Positions 51,023 to 58,748 of a DNA stretch of 64,000 bases are shown piece after piece. Origin of the DNA: Flavobacteriaceae bacterium UBA3356 (GTDB lineage Bacteria > Bacteroidota > Bacteroidia > Flavobacteriales > Flavobacteriaceae). Every line of letters begins with the position of its first letter. Positions within the stretch are counted from its first letter, which is position 1. The DNA is taken from assembly GCA_002360635.1 (NCBI GenBank), contig DEQW01000001.1, positions 351,689 through 415,688 of the forward strand. The letters are read 5' to 3'. Position numbers and translations under genes: made by a program. The notes under the pieces are model-generated. The model saw only the letters and a program-made list of their open reading frames with translations. It had not been told where the DNA came from and made no database searches.

Positions 51023-51223
51023 ATGAAAATATTTATATACATACTCATAGTACTTGCTGCCGGTTTAATGATTTTTAACGCTACCAAACTAGATTTTGAC
51101 CATCTTTTAGAGGGTGACAGTTTGGTAGCTGCCATTTGTTTGTTGGCTGGCGCTTGCGCCATTTTATTGTTGGTTATCCTGCAAGTTTCTCAAGCAATTG
51201 ATAAGAAGAAAAAAAGAAGGTAA
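51023..51223 (+). CDS. Small two-helix membrane protein
   Basis: 66 residues with two membrane helices (~3-20 and ~38-58) joined by a short acidic loop, and a basic end (KKKKRR) that should sit in the cytoplasm. Family unknown. It may be co-transcribed with marC or use its own -7 box. Confidence 0.65.
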   Translation: MKIFIYILIVLAAGLMIFNATKLDFDHLLEGDSLVAAICLLAGACAILLLVILQVSQAIDKKKKRR

Positions 51224-51244
51224 GTTACAACAACTAACTATTGG

Positions 51245-52852
51245 TTACTGCCCGCCGTTAGCTTCTTTGCTTTTTTGCTCTATTTCCAAAACCTTTTTAA
51301 GCATAGGGTCACTTTGGTTTAAAATAAACTCATACGCATTAGGCCCAAAAAGCTGTTGAGCTATGTTGGCCTTTAAGGCTTTTTCCAGCCTGGATTCATA
51401 ACCAGTTAAGTTTATCTGTGCTTCGTTAAAGCGGGCGTATTCTATAAATTCCTTTGAAAGCGATTCGTCAAGTGTATAGTTTTCGGTAAACTCTTTAAAC
51501 GTCATTCCCTTAAACTGTGAACGGTTTCTTTCTAGGTATTCAAAAATAAAATAGCTCATAAAACCGCTTCTAGAAACATAATTGATGGTTTCGCTACCTA
51601 CGCTAGTGTCTTTCGGCACAAAAACATCGGGGATTATGCCACCACCGCCGTAGACAATTTTACCTTTTGGAGTTACAAATTTTAAAGAATCGACTACCTC
51701 AATATCTTCTTGATGCTCTAGTTCGCCGTTTTTATAGCGTTTTTCGTAATCACTATAATAATCATCGTTCCCGTTACCGTAAGGCCGTTGTATGGAACGA
51801 CCGGTTGGCGTATAATACCTTGCGATAGTCAATCGTACGGCACTGCCATCGCCTAATGACATTTCGCGCTGTACCAAGCCTTTTCCAAAAGATCGGCGGC
51901 CAATAATCGTCCCTTTATCATTATCTTGAAGTGCCCCAGCTACAATTTCACTTGCCGAAGCCGAATTTTCATTAATGAGCACATACACTTTTCCGTCTTC
52001 AAAATCACCACGACGGGTAGCGTAGGTTTTATTGATATCGCCACTTTTGTTTTTGGTAATCAACACCAATTTGTCGTCTTCCAAAAATTCATCTATAATC
52101 CGTTCTGCAGTCGAAATGTAGCCCCCAGGATTATTGCGAAGATCTAGAACCAAGCTTTTAACACCATCATCGGTTAACTCATCGAGTGCATTTTCAAATT
52201 CTTCAAAAGTGGTTTCTGAAAAACGGTTTACTTTTATGTAACCTACATCATCTGTAAGTTTATATGAAGCATCTACGCTTACGAGCGGCACTTCTTTTCT
52301 TCGGAATTTGAATTCTAAAAGTTCATCTTGACCTTTTCGGAACACTTTCAGCTTAATCCTTGAGTTTTTTTCACCTTTTAAATAGGAAATAATGCTATCT
52401 CGATTGATGCTATCGCCAAATATTTTTTTCTCATCTGCATATAGAATACGGTCTCCTCCTTTAATTCCAGCTCGTTCAGCAGGCCCTCCTTTAATGGAAC
52501 GAATTACCGCAATACTATCATTATACACATAATAGCTCACACCAATACCCACAAAATTACCGCGCATATCATCGGCATTCTCTTCGTATTCATCACTGGG
52601 AATATACACAGAGTGTGGGTCAAGATTTTCTAAAATACCGTTAACTGTAACATCTACTATACTATCCGTATTAACGCGGTCTACATATTCGTAATCTATA
52701 TAATCGATAAGACGATTTAGCTTATCTTTTTTGCTGTTGGTTGCAAAAATTTTTTCGGTAGTATCGTTAAAGTTGAGTTTTGATCCCACAAAAACACCTG
52801 CGGCTAATGCCGTACCAATTATTAAAGGCAAGTATTTTTTGTGATATTTCAT
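51245..52852 (-). CDS. S41 family C-terminal processing peptidase (CtpA-like)
   Basis: 535 residues. One N-terminal membrane anchor (~8-24), a PDZ domain (~90-175; GIGVSYY, GPAERAGIKGGD) and the S41 protease core with catalytic Ser299 in SASASE and Lys324 in SFGKG. The PDZ would recognise C-termini of substrates in the periplasm. A second, larger S41 protease (Prc type) is at 58749-60887. It starts 5 nt after the deaminase gene ends. Confidence 0.9.
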   Translation of the reverse strand: MKYHKKYLPLIIGTALAAGVFVGSKLNFNDTTEKIFATNSKKDKLNRLIDYIDYEYVDRVNTDSIVDVTVNGILENLDPHSVYIPSDEYEENADDMRGNFVGIGVSYYVYNDSIAVIRSIKGGPAERAGIKGGDRILYADEKKIFGDSINRDSIISYLKGEKNSRIKLKVFRKGQDELLEFKFRRKEVPLVSVDASYKLTDDVGYIKVNRFSETTFEEFENALDELTDDGVKSLVLDLRNNPGGYISTAERIIDEFLEDDKLVLITKNKSGDINKTYATRRGDFEDGKVYVLINENSASASEIVAGALQDNDKGTIIGRRSFGKGLVQREMSLGDGSAVRLTIARYYTPTGRSIQRPYGNGNDDYYSDYEKRYKNGELEHQEDIEVVDSLKFVTPKGKIVYGGGGIIPDVFVPKDTSVGSETINYVSRSGFMSYFIFEYLERNRSQFKGMTFKEFTENYTLDESLSKEFIEYARFNEAQINLTGYESRLEKALKANIAQQLFGPNAYEFILNQSDPMLKKVLEIEQKSKEANGGQ

Positions 52853-52857
52853 ATAAA

Positions 52858-53286
52858 TTACTGTAAATCTTCAATATGCGTTATGGTAACGCCTGCTTTT
52901 TCTAAAAATTTTATACCGCTATTGTCCTTATAGCCTTTATGATACACCAACCGAGTTATCCCTGCTTGGTGAATTAACTTACTACATTCTTTACAAGGCG
53001 ACAACGTAATATATAACGTAGCTCCATTACAGGATTGTGTAGAGGAGGCAACTTTTGTAATAGCATTTGCTTCTGCATGAAGCACATACCACTTTGTATA
53101 TCCTTCTTCGTCTTCACAAAAATTTTCAAAGCCACTGGGGGTTCCATTATATCCGTCGCTAATTATCATCTTATCTTTCACAATAAGTGCGCCAACTTGT
53201 TTGCGTTTGCAATAAGAGAGTTTGCTCCATTCCAGTGCCATACGTAAATAGGCAATATCGTATTGTCGTTGTTTACTAATACCCAT
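52858..53286 (-). CDS. dCMP deaminase family protein
   Basis: 142 residues of the zinc cytidine/deoxycytidylate deaminase fold: catalytic HAEANAI and the zinc cysteines PCKECSK. The CMP/dCMP group fits the length and the N-terminal KRKQVGALIVKD. It would convert dCMP to dUMP for thymidylate synthesis. It precedes the CtpA-like gene by 5 nt. Confidence 0.88.
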   Translation of the reverse strand: MGISKQRQYDIAYLRMALEWSKLSYCKRKQVGALIVKDKMIISDGYNGTPSGFENFCEDEEGYTKWYVLHAEANAITKVASSTQSCNGATLYITLSPCKECSKLIHQAGITRLVYHKGYKDNSGIKFLEKAGVTITHIEDLQ

Positions 53287-53466
53287 AGTGTTAAATAAGT
53301 AGCGAAATTAGCAGGAAGTTACATGATTGCAAAATTTACTATGTTAAGCATTTGCAAAACTACCTCAACAAGCCTACCCAATGGCAAGGCTTGAACAGTT
53401 TAAAATTTTATAAACATAAAAGTATCACTATTTACTGAAAATTAAATAATTTGGATGTAAGATATT

Positions 53467-54054
53467 TCAGGAAAAAAGGAAAAAGCAATTGTCGATAAGC
53501 ATAGGGATCACAAGCCCGATAACAATTGAAGATATGACAAGTACCCAATCCCGTTTGTTGAAACGGAAAATAGTCTGTACTAAAAAAGCCAGAATAAGCA
53601 CTAAAACAACAACAATTAATTGAGCCGCCTCGATACCTAGGGCAAACTCCAGTAAATGTAAAATATCATTATCGCTGCTTATCATTTTAAAATAACCCGC
53701 AAAACCAAAGCCGTGAATCAGTCCAAAAAAGACGGTAGCAATATACAATACCCCTAACTTTTCAGCTCTTTTTTCCTTTCCAGCTGTAAATAAATTAAAC
53801 AAAGCTGTGACCAAAATGGTAATAGGGATTAAACACTCAATCCAACTACTGGAAACACTTACTACTCCATAATTTGCCAACAATAACGAAATAGTGTGTC
53901 CAACTGTAAACAGTGTGACTAAAATCAATAATTTTCGCCACGCATTAAACGTATATGCTGCACACAGCACGATAATGAAAAGCACATGATCATACGCTTG
54001 CCAATCGAGCACGTGCTCCAGTCCTAATTTAAAATAAAGCCAAAAATCTGTCAT
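53467..54054 (-). CDS. HupE/UreJ family membrane protein
   Basis: 195 residues with six or so helices and the HupE/UreJ motifs HVLDWQAYDHVLFI and GLIHGFGFAG, histidine-rich. Members are thought to be nickel or metal permeases in hydrogenase/urease systems, but the Bacteroidota versions occur without those genes, as here. Function uncertain. Confidence 0.8.
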   Translation of the reverse strand: MTDFWLYFKLGLEHVLDWQAYDHVLFIIVLCAAYTFNAWRKLLILVTLFTVGHTISLLLANYGVVSVSSSWIECLIPITILVTALFNLFTAGKEKRAEKLGVLYIATVFFGLIHGFGFAGYFKMISSDNDILHLLEFALGIEAAQLIVVVLVLILAFLVQTIFRFNKRDWVLVISSIVIGLVIPMLIDNCFFLFS

Positions 54055-54136
54055 TGAGGAAGGGTTTAAGGTTTTTCAAAGGTAGGAAAAGTCTACAAAA
54101 TTCAATACCTTAGTAACCAACTGAAAACCAAATATT

Positions 54137-54844
54137 GTGAATAAACTATTACTTTTTTTAATTACACTATCTACCTATGTGAATCTTTTTGCTCAAGAAC
54201 CTGAACTTTTAAACAACACATGGTATCTACAAAATCTTACTATTGACGATACTGACATTTTTCCTCCTTCAAACAATGAAGTTCAAAATGTGTCTGCGAC
54301 ATTCGAGGTGACTGGCGAAATGAATCACTTTTTTAGCACGGTTTGTGAATCATTAGATGGCACTATGACTTTTGATGATCCAAACTCTCAATTTTCATAT
54401 ATTGAATTAAACCAAACCTTAGGTGAGGGTTGCACCGATTCTGACAATGCAGATTTTGAAGCCACCTATTTCCAATTTTATTTTAATAATGCTGAAGATC
54501 CATTTACATATGAAATTGTAAACTCTGAAGGTGATGAAATGCAATTGATTATAACCGGAGATAACGGTAATCAAGCTTTTTATAGCAACACATTGTTAAC
54601 AAGCAATTCATTTTCTGAAATATCTTTCAAAATATACCCCAACCCAGTTTCTGAAACGCTTTTTATAACTTCAGAAAACAATAGCATTGAAAAGCTGAAT
54701 GTGTATTCCATAAACGGACAATTTATTTTTTCAGAAAAAGAAAACACCGAGCAACTGGATGTCTCAGCACTATCCAATGGGTTATATTTTGTGGAGGTTA
54801 CTACGGAAAACAGCATCAGTATCCGAAAGTTTATAAAACAATAA
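54137..54844 (+). CDS. T9SS-secreted protein (paralogue 1)
   Basis: 235 residues, GTG start, signal peptide (~1-19) and a type A T9SS C-terminal sorting domain (from ~IYPNPVSETLFI to the end KFIKQ). The middle resembles a lipocalin-like or META-type beta domain (LLNNTWYLQNLTID). Exported by the type IX system; probably anchored or released at the surface. It is in tandem with a paralogue 2 nt downstream. Confidence 0.85.
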   Translation: MNKLLLFLITLSTYVNLFAQEPELLNNTWYLQNLTIDDTDIFPPSNNEVQNVSATFEVTGEMNHFFSTVCESLDGTMTFDDPNSQFSYIELNQTLGEGCTDSDNADFEATYFQFYFNNAEDPFTYEIVNSEGDEMQLIITGDNGNQAFYSNTLLTSNSFSEISFKIYPNPVSETLFITSENNSIEKLNVYSINGQFIFSEKENTEQLDVSALSNGLYFVEVTTENSISIRKFIKQ

Positions 54845-54846
54845 AT

Positions 54847-55575
54847 ATGAAAAAACTTTTACTTTTTATAGCTTTACTAATAGGTTTTACATCATTTAGC
54901 CAAGATCTAGACCCAGATTTAATTAAAACTTGGTACCTACACGCGATAACAATTGATAATATGGATTACTCACCGGCAGATTATGGCTTTTATCCAGATA
55001 TAATTTTTGAAGAAATTGATCAAACTATCAGCTTTAGTATTGAAACCCCTGGTAGTGTAGGCTGTGTATTTGATGCTGTTAGCTTTTCTGAAAACCCCAC
55101 TTCATTTCAACTATCAGGAGACCCAGCTTGTTTAACTAAACCTCAATGCTACGATTGGCCTGAAGATGGTCCTTGTAGCCAAATTTATGGATTGCACGCT
55201 GATTTTTATTTTAACACACTTCAAACTCCATTAAATTACACTCTTATTACCAATAAAGACGAAACGCAAACACTAGAGGTTACCAATGAAAATGGAAATG
55301 TATCACTCTATGGCAATGAACCGCTATTGCAAAGTTTTGATTTTTCTAAAATTAATTTTATACTCTATCCCAACCCGGTCTCTGAGACGCTTTTTATCTC
55401 TTCGGAAAACAATAACATTGAAAAGCTGAATGTCTATTCAACAAACGGAAAATTGATTCTTTCAGAAATAGAAAACACCAAGCAACTGGATGTTTCAACA
55501 CTTTCCAATGGGCTGTATTTTGTCGAGGTTACCTCAGAAAACGGGACTACTGTCCAAAAATTTGTAAAACAATAA
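54847..55575 (+). CDS. T9SS-secreted protein (paralogue 2)
   Basis: 242 residues with signal peptide and T9SS sorting domain. Its last ~75 residues are nearly the same as paralogue 1 (YPNPVSETLFI, KLNVYS, QLDVS, LSNGLYFVEVT), while the N-terminal domain keeps only the TWYL and TID segments and has four extra cysteines around CLTKPQCYDWPEDGPC, probably disulfide-bonded. A tandem duplicate with diverged body. Confidence 0.85.
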   Translation: MKKLLLFIALLIGFTSFSQDLDPDLIKTWYLHAITIDNMDYSPADYGFYPDIIFEEIDQTISFSIETPGSVGCVFDAVSFSENPTSFQLSGDPACLTKPQCYDWPEDGPCSQIYGLHADFYFNTLQTPLNYTLITNKDETQTLEVTNENGNVSLYGNEPLLQSFDFSKINFILYPNPVSETLFISSENNNIEKLNVYSTNGKLILSEIENTKQLDVSTLSNGLYFVEVTSENGTTVQKFVKQ

Positions 55576-55578
55576 AAC

Positions 55579-55607
55579 AAAAACCCCTAACCGTAAACGA
55601 TTAGGGG
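55579..55607 (-). terminator. Terminator for the first small lipoprotein gene
   Basis: CCCCTAA-C-CG, loop TAAA, CG-A-TTAGGGG; on the minus strand followed by TTTTTGTTTT. It lies between the convergent T9SS and lipoprotein genes. Confidence 0.65.
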
Positions 55608-55634
55608 GTCAAATAATTTAATTATAAATAAAAA

Positions 55635-55880
55635 TTAGTTGTCGTTGTCGGTCTTAACCTTCATTTTGGTTTCGCCGTCTTCTTCTTTAATTTTTACCTT
55701 TTTGTCTTCGGTTTCCATTTTTATTTTGGTTTCATCACCGTCAACTTTTTTCTTTATTTCTGCGCCTTCATCTTGCATTTCTTCTACCATTTCTTCAGCT
55801 TCGGTCTTTTCTTGGTCGCGACACGAAGTTAAAGGTGCTAAAAATAATGCTGCTAAGGCAATCATTGCTAGTTTCTTCAT
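55635..55880 (-). CDS. Small charged lipoprotein 1
   Basis: 81 residues with a signal and lipobox LTSC (Cys20) followed by Arg-Asp. The mature ~60 residues are Lys/Glu/Asp alternating (METEDKKVKIKEEDGETKMK), probably a strand-like repetitive or disordered segment. It is one of three adjacent small lipoproteins that share the signal and SCR[DE] junction. Function unknown. Confidence 0.7.
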   Translation of the reverse strand: MKKLAMIALAALFLAPLTSCRDQEKTEAEEMVEEMQDEGAEIKKKVDGDETKIKMETEDKKVKIKEEDGETKMKVKTDNDN

Positions 55881-55915
55881 AATAACTTGATTTAGTTTAC
55901 TGGTCGTGGGTAGGT

Positions 55916-56155
55916 TTACATATCATCAGTACCACCGGTACCTGTGTTTTCTTCTATTTCGTCAACACCTTCTTCAATGGCGTCTCCAGTTTCTTCGGCA
56001 GCTTCTTCAATGTCACCTTCAGCATCTTCCATAGAATCTTCTACGTCGTCTGCTACATCTTCAACGTCATCTGCTTTTTTATTGGTATCTCTACAAGACA
56101 CAAAACTGGTGCTAAACGCGGCTACTAGTGCCAAACTTAAAATTACTTTTTTCAT
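55916..56155 (-). CDS. Small acidic lipoprotein 2
   Basis: 79 residues, lipobox FVSC (Cys21) followed by Arg-Asp. Mature part very acidic with heptad-like ADDVEDVADDVEDSMEDAE, likely helical. Tandem with lipoproteins 1 and 3 on the same strand. Confidence 0.7.
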   Translation of the reverse strand: MKKVILSLALVAAFSTSFVSCRDTNKKADDVEDVADDVEDSMEDAEGDIEEAAEETGDAIEEGVDEIEENTGTGGTDDM

Positions 56156-56191
56156 AATATGTGGGTTTTGTTGTTAGGTTATTAAAATTAT

Positions 56192-56425
56192 TTATTGTCC
56201 GTCGTCATTGCCTATTTTGTCGATTTCTTCATTAACTTCTTCGTTAACTTCCTTATCAACTTCTTTAGCTGTTCTTTCTAAAATTCCTTCAGCTTCATCG
56301 GCTGTTTCTTCAGTTTCTACTTCTACTTCACGAACAACCTCTTTGGTTTCGGTTTTGGTCTCTCTACACGAAGTAGTTGAGAATCCTACTAATGCCAATG
56401 CGGCGACTATAATTACTTTTTTCAT
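56192..56425 (-). CDS. Small acidic lipoprotein 3
   Basis: 77 residues, lipobox TTSC (Cys20) followed by Arg-Glu. Acidic Thr/Glu/Val-rich mature part (TETKEVVREVEVETEETADE) then a Lys/Glu helix. Same layout as lipoproteins 1 and 2; likely the first of three genes transcribed together. Confidence 0.7.
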   Translation of the reverse strand: MKKVIIVAALALVGFSTTSCRETKTETKEVVREVEVETEETADEAEGILERTAKEVDKEVNEEVNEEIDKIGNDDGQ

Positions 56426-56541
56426 AATTGGTTTGTGTTAAATTATTCAACAAATCTATGTATTTTAACAATTGACATATTGTAAAGTTTTATTAAAATT
56501 TAAAACGAAGGCCTTTAAAATAAGTAGATTTAGAAGAAAAA

Positions 56542-57195
56542 ATGAACTTTAAAAATTTGTATCAATTCCTTCGGAAACTTCAAAAAAACAATAACAAGGA
56601 ATGGATGGACGAAAACCGCGATGAATACCACTCTGTTAGGGATTCGTACATAGACTGGCTGAACCAAATGGACATCAAATTGGCCGCTATAGACCCTGAC
56701 TATACTCCTACCCATGGTAAAAAAGCCATTAACCGAATAAACAACAACTTGATGTTTCATCCAAACAAGCCTGTTTATAAAGATCATTTTGGTGCTGGAT
56801 TGGACCAAGAAAGCAAGCAGGGAGATTTCTATATACATTTGGGCGTTAATGAATCGTTTATAGGCGGTGGTTATTGGCACCCCTCCTCCAAAATATTGAA
56901 AAGTATTCGTGCTGCGATTGATTATAACGGAGAAGATTTAAAAACAATATTGAATAAAAAGAGCTTTAAAACTACATTTGGTGATATGATAATTGATGAT
57001 CCTTTAAAAACATCACCTAAAGGATACTCGCAAGACCATAAACATATTGATTTACTGCGTAGAAAATCGTTTGCAGTTTCACATCAATTCACTCAAAAAG
57101 AAGTAATGGCCAATGATTTTGATAAAAAGGTTATTGCCATTTATAAAGAAATGTTGCCTTTTAGGCGGTATTTAAATCAGGCCGTTACGGTGTGA
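56542..57195 (+). CDS. DUF2461 (TIGR02453) family protein
   Basis: 217 residues beginning FKNLYQFLRKLQKNNNKEWMDENR and containing GKKAINRINNNLMFHPNKPVYKDHFGA and GGGYWHPSSK, all DUF2461 hallmarks. The family is widespread and uncharacterised. Single gene between the small lipoproteins (divergent) and kdtA (convergent). Confidence 0.9.
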   Translation: MNFKNLYQFLRKLQKNNNKEWMDENRDEYHSVRDSYIDWLNQMDIKLAAIDPDYTPTHGKKAINRINNNLMFHPNKPVYKDHFGAGLDQESKQGDFYIHLGVNESFIGGGYWHPSSKILKSIRAAIDYNGEDLKTILNKKSFKTTFGDMIIDDPLKTSPKGYSQDHKHIDLLRRKSFAVSHQFTQKEVMANDFDKKVIAIYKEMLPFRRYLNQAVTV

Positions 57196-57268
57196 TTAAT
57201 TACTAAGTTGATGGGTCAATAATTATTAGGCGAACAAGGATACTGCTTTATTTACGGATATAGTTTTA

Positions 57269-58513
57269 TTATTTTAAAGCTTGCTTTTGTATATAATCCA
57301 AAGTGATGTTTGTCGCTCCGGTATTACTGTTAACAAAATGCCCGGCAATCATCCCTGTTTTCTCCCTAAAGCTATTGTCTGTGACCAATTTGTGTAAAAT
57401 TTCAGTGCATTCGGCTGCTGAATCCACGACATATAATCCGGCCAATTGCTGCAATCGTTGAGCTTCAGGGAAATTTTTGAAATTACTTCCAATTACAATT
57501 GGAACCCCAAAAGTAGCTGGTTCCAGAATATTATGTAAGCCCGTTTTGCCCATGGCACCGCCCACATAAGCAATATCGGCATAACTATAAATTTTAGTGA
57601 GCAAACCAACGGTATCGATTATAAACACCGAAAAATCACTTAATTCTTTCCCTTCTTTTTCTGAATATAAAACTGAAGCCCCTTGAATCTTTTTTCTAAA
57701 ATATTCAATTTTAGAAACATCAATGTTATGGGGTGCAACGACAAACTTTACGTTTTCGGGAGCTTTGTTAATGTAATTCAATAAAACTGCTTCATCTTCC
57801 GGCCAAGTACTTCCACAGACAATACACAGCGAATTTCCTTTAAAGGCTGAAATAAAACCTAACGAATTGTCCTGTTCAATTTGGTGCGAAACCCGATCAA
57901 AACGCGTGTCACCACTTACAGTAACATTCGTGATATCGATATCGTTCAACAATTTTTCTGAAGCCTTATCTTGCACAAAAATATGGTCAAAGCTCTTAAG
58001 GGCTTTCCGCATAAAATCTCCATGCCCTTTAAAAAAAACCTGCCCTTCCCTAAATAACCCTGAAATTAAAAGAATTGGGATATTTCTGTTTTTCAACTCA
58101 AAAAGGTAATTGGGCCAAAATTCATACTTAACGAACAATACAAGTGATGGATGAACGGCATTGATAAATTTTTTAGCGTTTGAAACGGTATCTAATGGAA
58201 GATAAACCACAATATCGGCAATAGGAGCGTTTTTCTTTACTTCATAGCCCGATGGCGAAAAAAACGAAACCACTATTTTATGATCTGCAAATTCCTTTTT
58301 CACAGCTTGCATGATGGGAAGGCCCTGTTCAAATTCACCTAAGGATGCGCAATGAAACCAAATAGTTTTATCTTCTGCAGTAATGTGTTGCGCTAATTTT
58401 TCAAAAACCTTTCTTCTTCCCGAAACAAAAAGCTTCATCTTTTTACTGAAAAACTGTGCTATCCATAAAAACAGATAACTAATTCGGGTTAAAAAACTAT
58501 ATAAAATGCGCAT
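57269..58513 (-). CDS. kdtA: 3-deoxy-D-manno-octulosonic acid transferase
   Basis: 414 residues (waaA synonym). An N-terminal membrane-associated helix (~5-22), the acidic SLGEFEQG site, KYEFWPN, and the C-terminal GT-B nucleotide-sugar part with GGAMGKTGLHNILEPATFG. It transfers Kdo to lipid A precursor at the inner membrane, giving evidence of a lipopolysaccharide-type outer membrane. Confidence 0.93.
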   Translation of the reverse strand: MRILYSFLTRISYLFLWIAQFFSKKMKLFVSGRRKVFEKLAQHITAEDKTIWFHCASLGEFEQGLPIMQAVKKEFADHKIVVSFFSPSGYEVKKNAPIADIVVYLPLDTVSNAKKFINAVHPSLVLFVKYEFWPNYLFELKNRNIPILLISGLFREGQVFFKGHGDFMRKALKSFDHIFVQDKASEKLLNDIDITNVTVSGDTRFDRVSHQIEQDNSLGFISAFKGNSLCIVCGSTWPEDEAVLLNYINKAPENVKFVVAPHNIDVSKIEYFRKKIQGASVLYSEKEGKELSDFSVFIIDTVGLLTKIYSYADIAYVGGAMGKTGLHNILEPATFGVPIVIGSNFKNFPEAQRLQQLAGLYVVDSAAECTEILHKLVTDNSFREKTGMIAGHFVNSNTGATNITLDYIQKQALK

Positions 58514-58748
58514 AGGACAAATTTACTGTGCTAAAATACGGTATTATACTATTATTGGAAATTTATAGTTATCTCTATTAAGGTTTCAAAAATTATTACT
58601 AGGTTTTTTCTGTTAAATTATAGTAGTATTCACCTTGATTTACCGTGAATTTTGAAATAAAATCGGTTTAACAAAAAATTAGTACGATTATAAATGATTG
58701 GCACGGTTTTTTATATACTTTAGAAGATTAAAATAGAAGAAGATAGAT

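Noticed and set aside
55639..56441. Ser-rich plus-strand frames opposite the three small lipoproteins
   Set aside because: They are complements of Glu/Asp-rich codons; the minus strand has signal peptides and lipoboxes.
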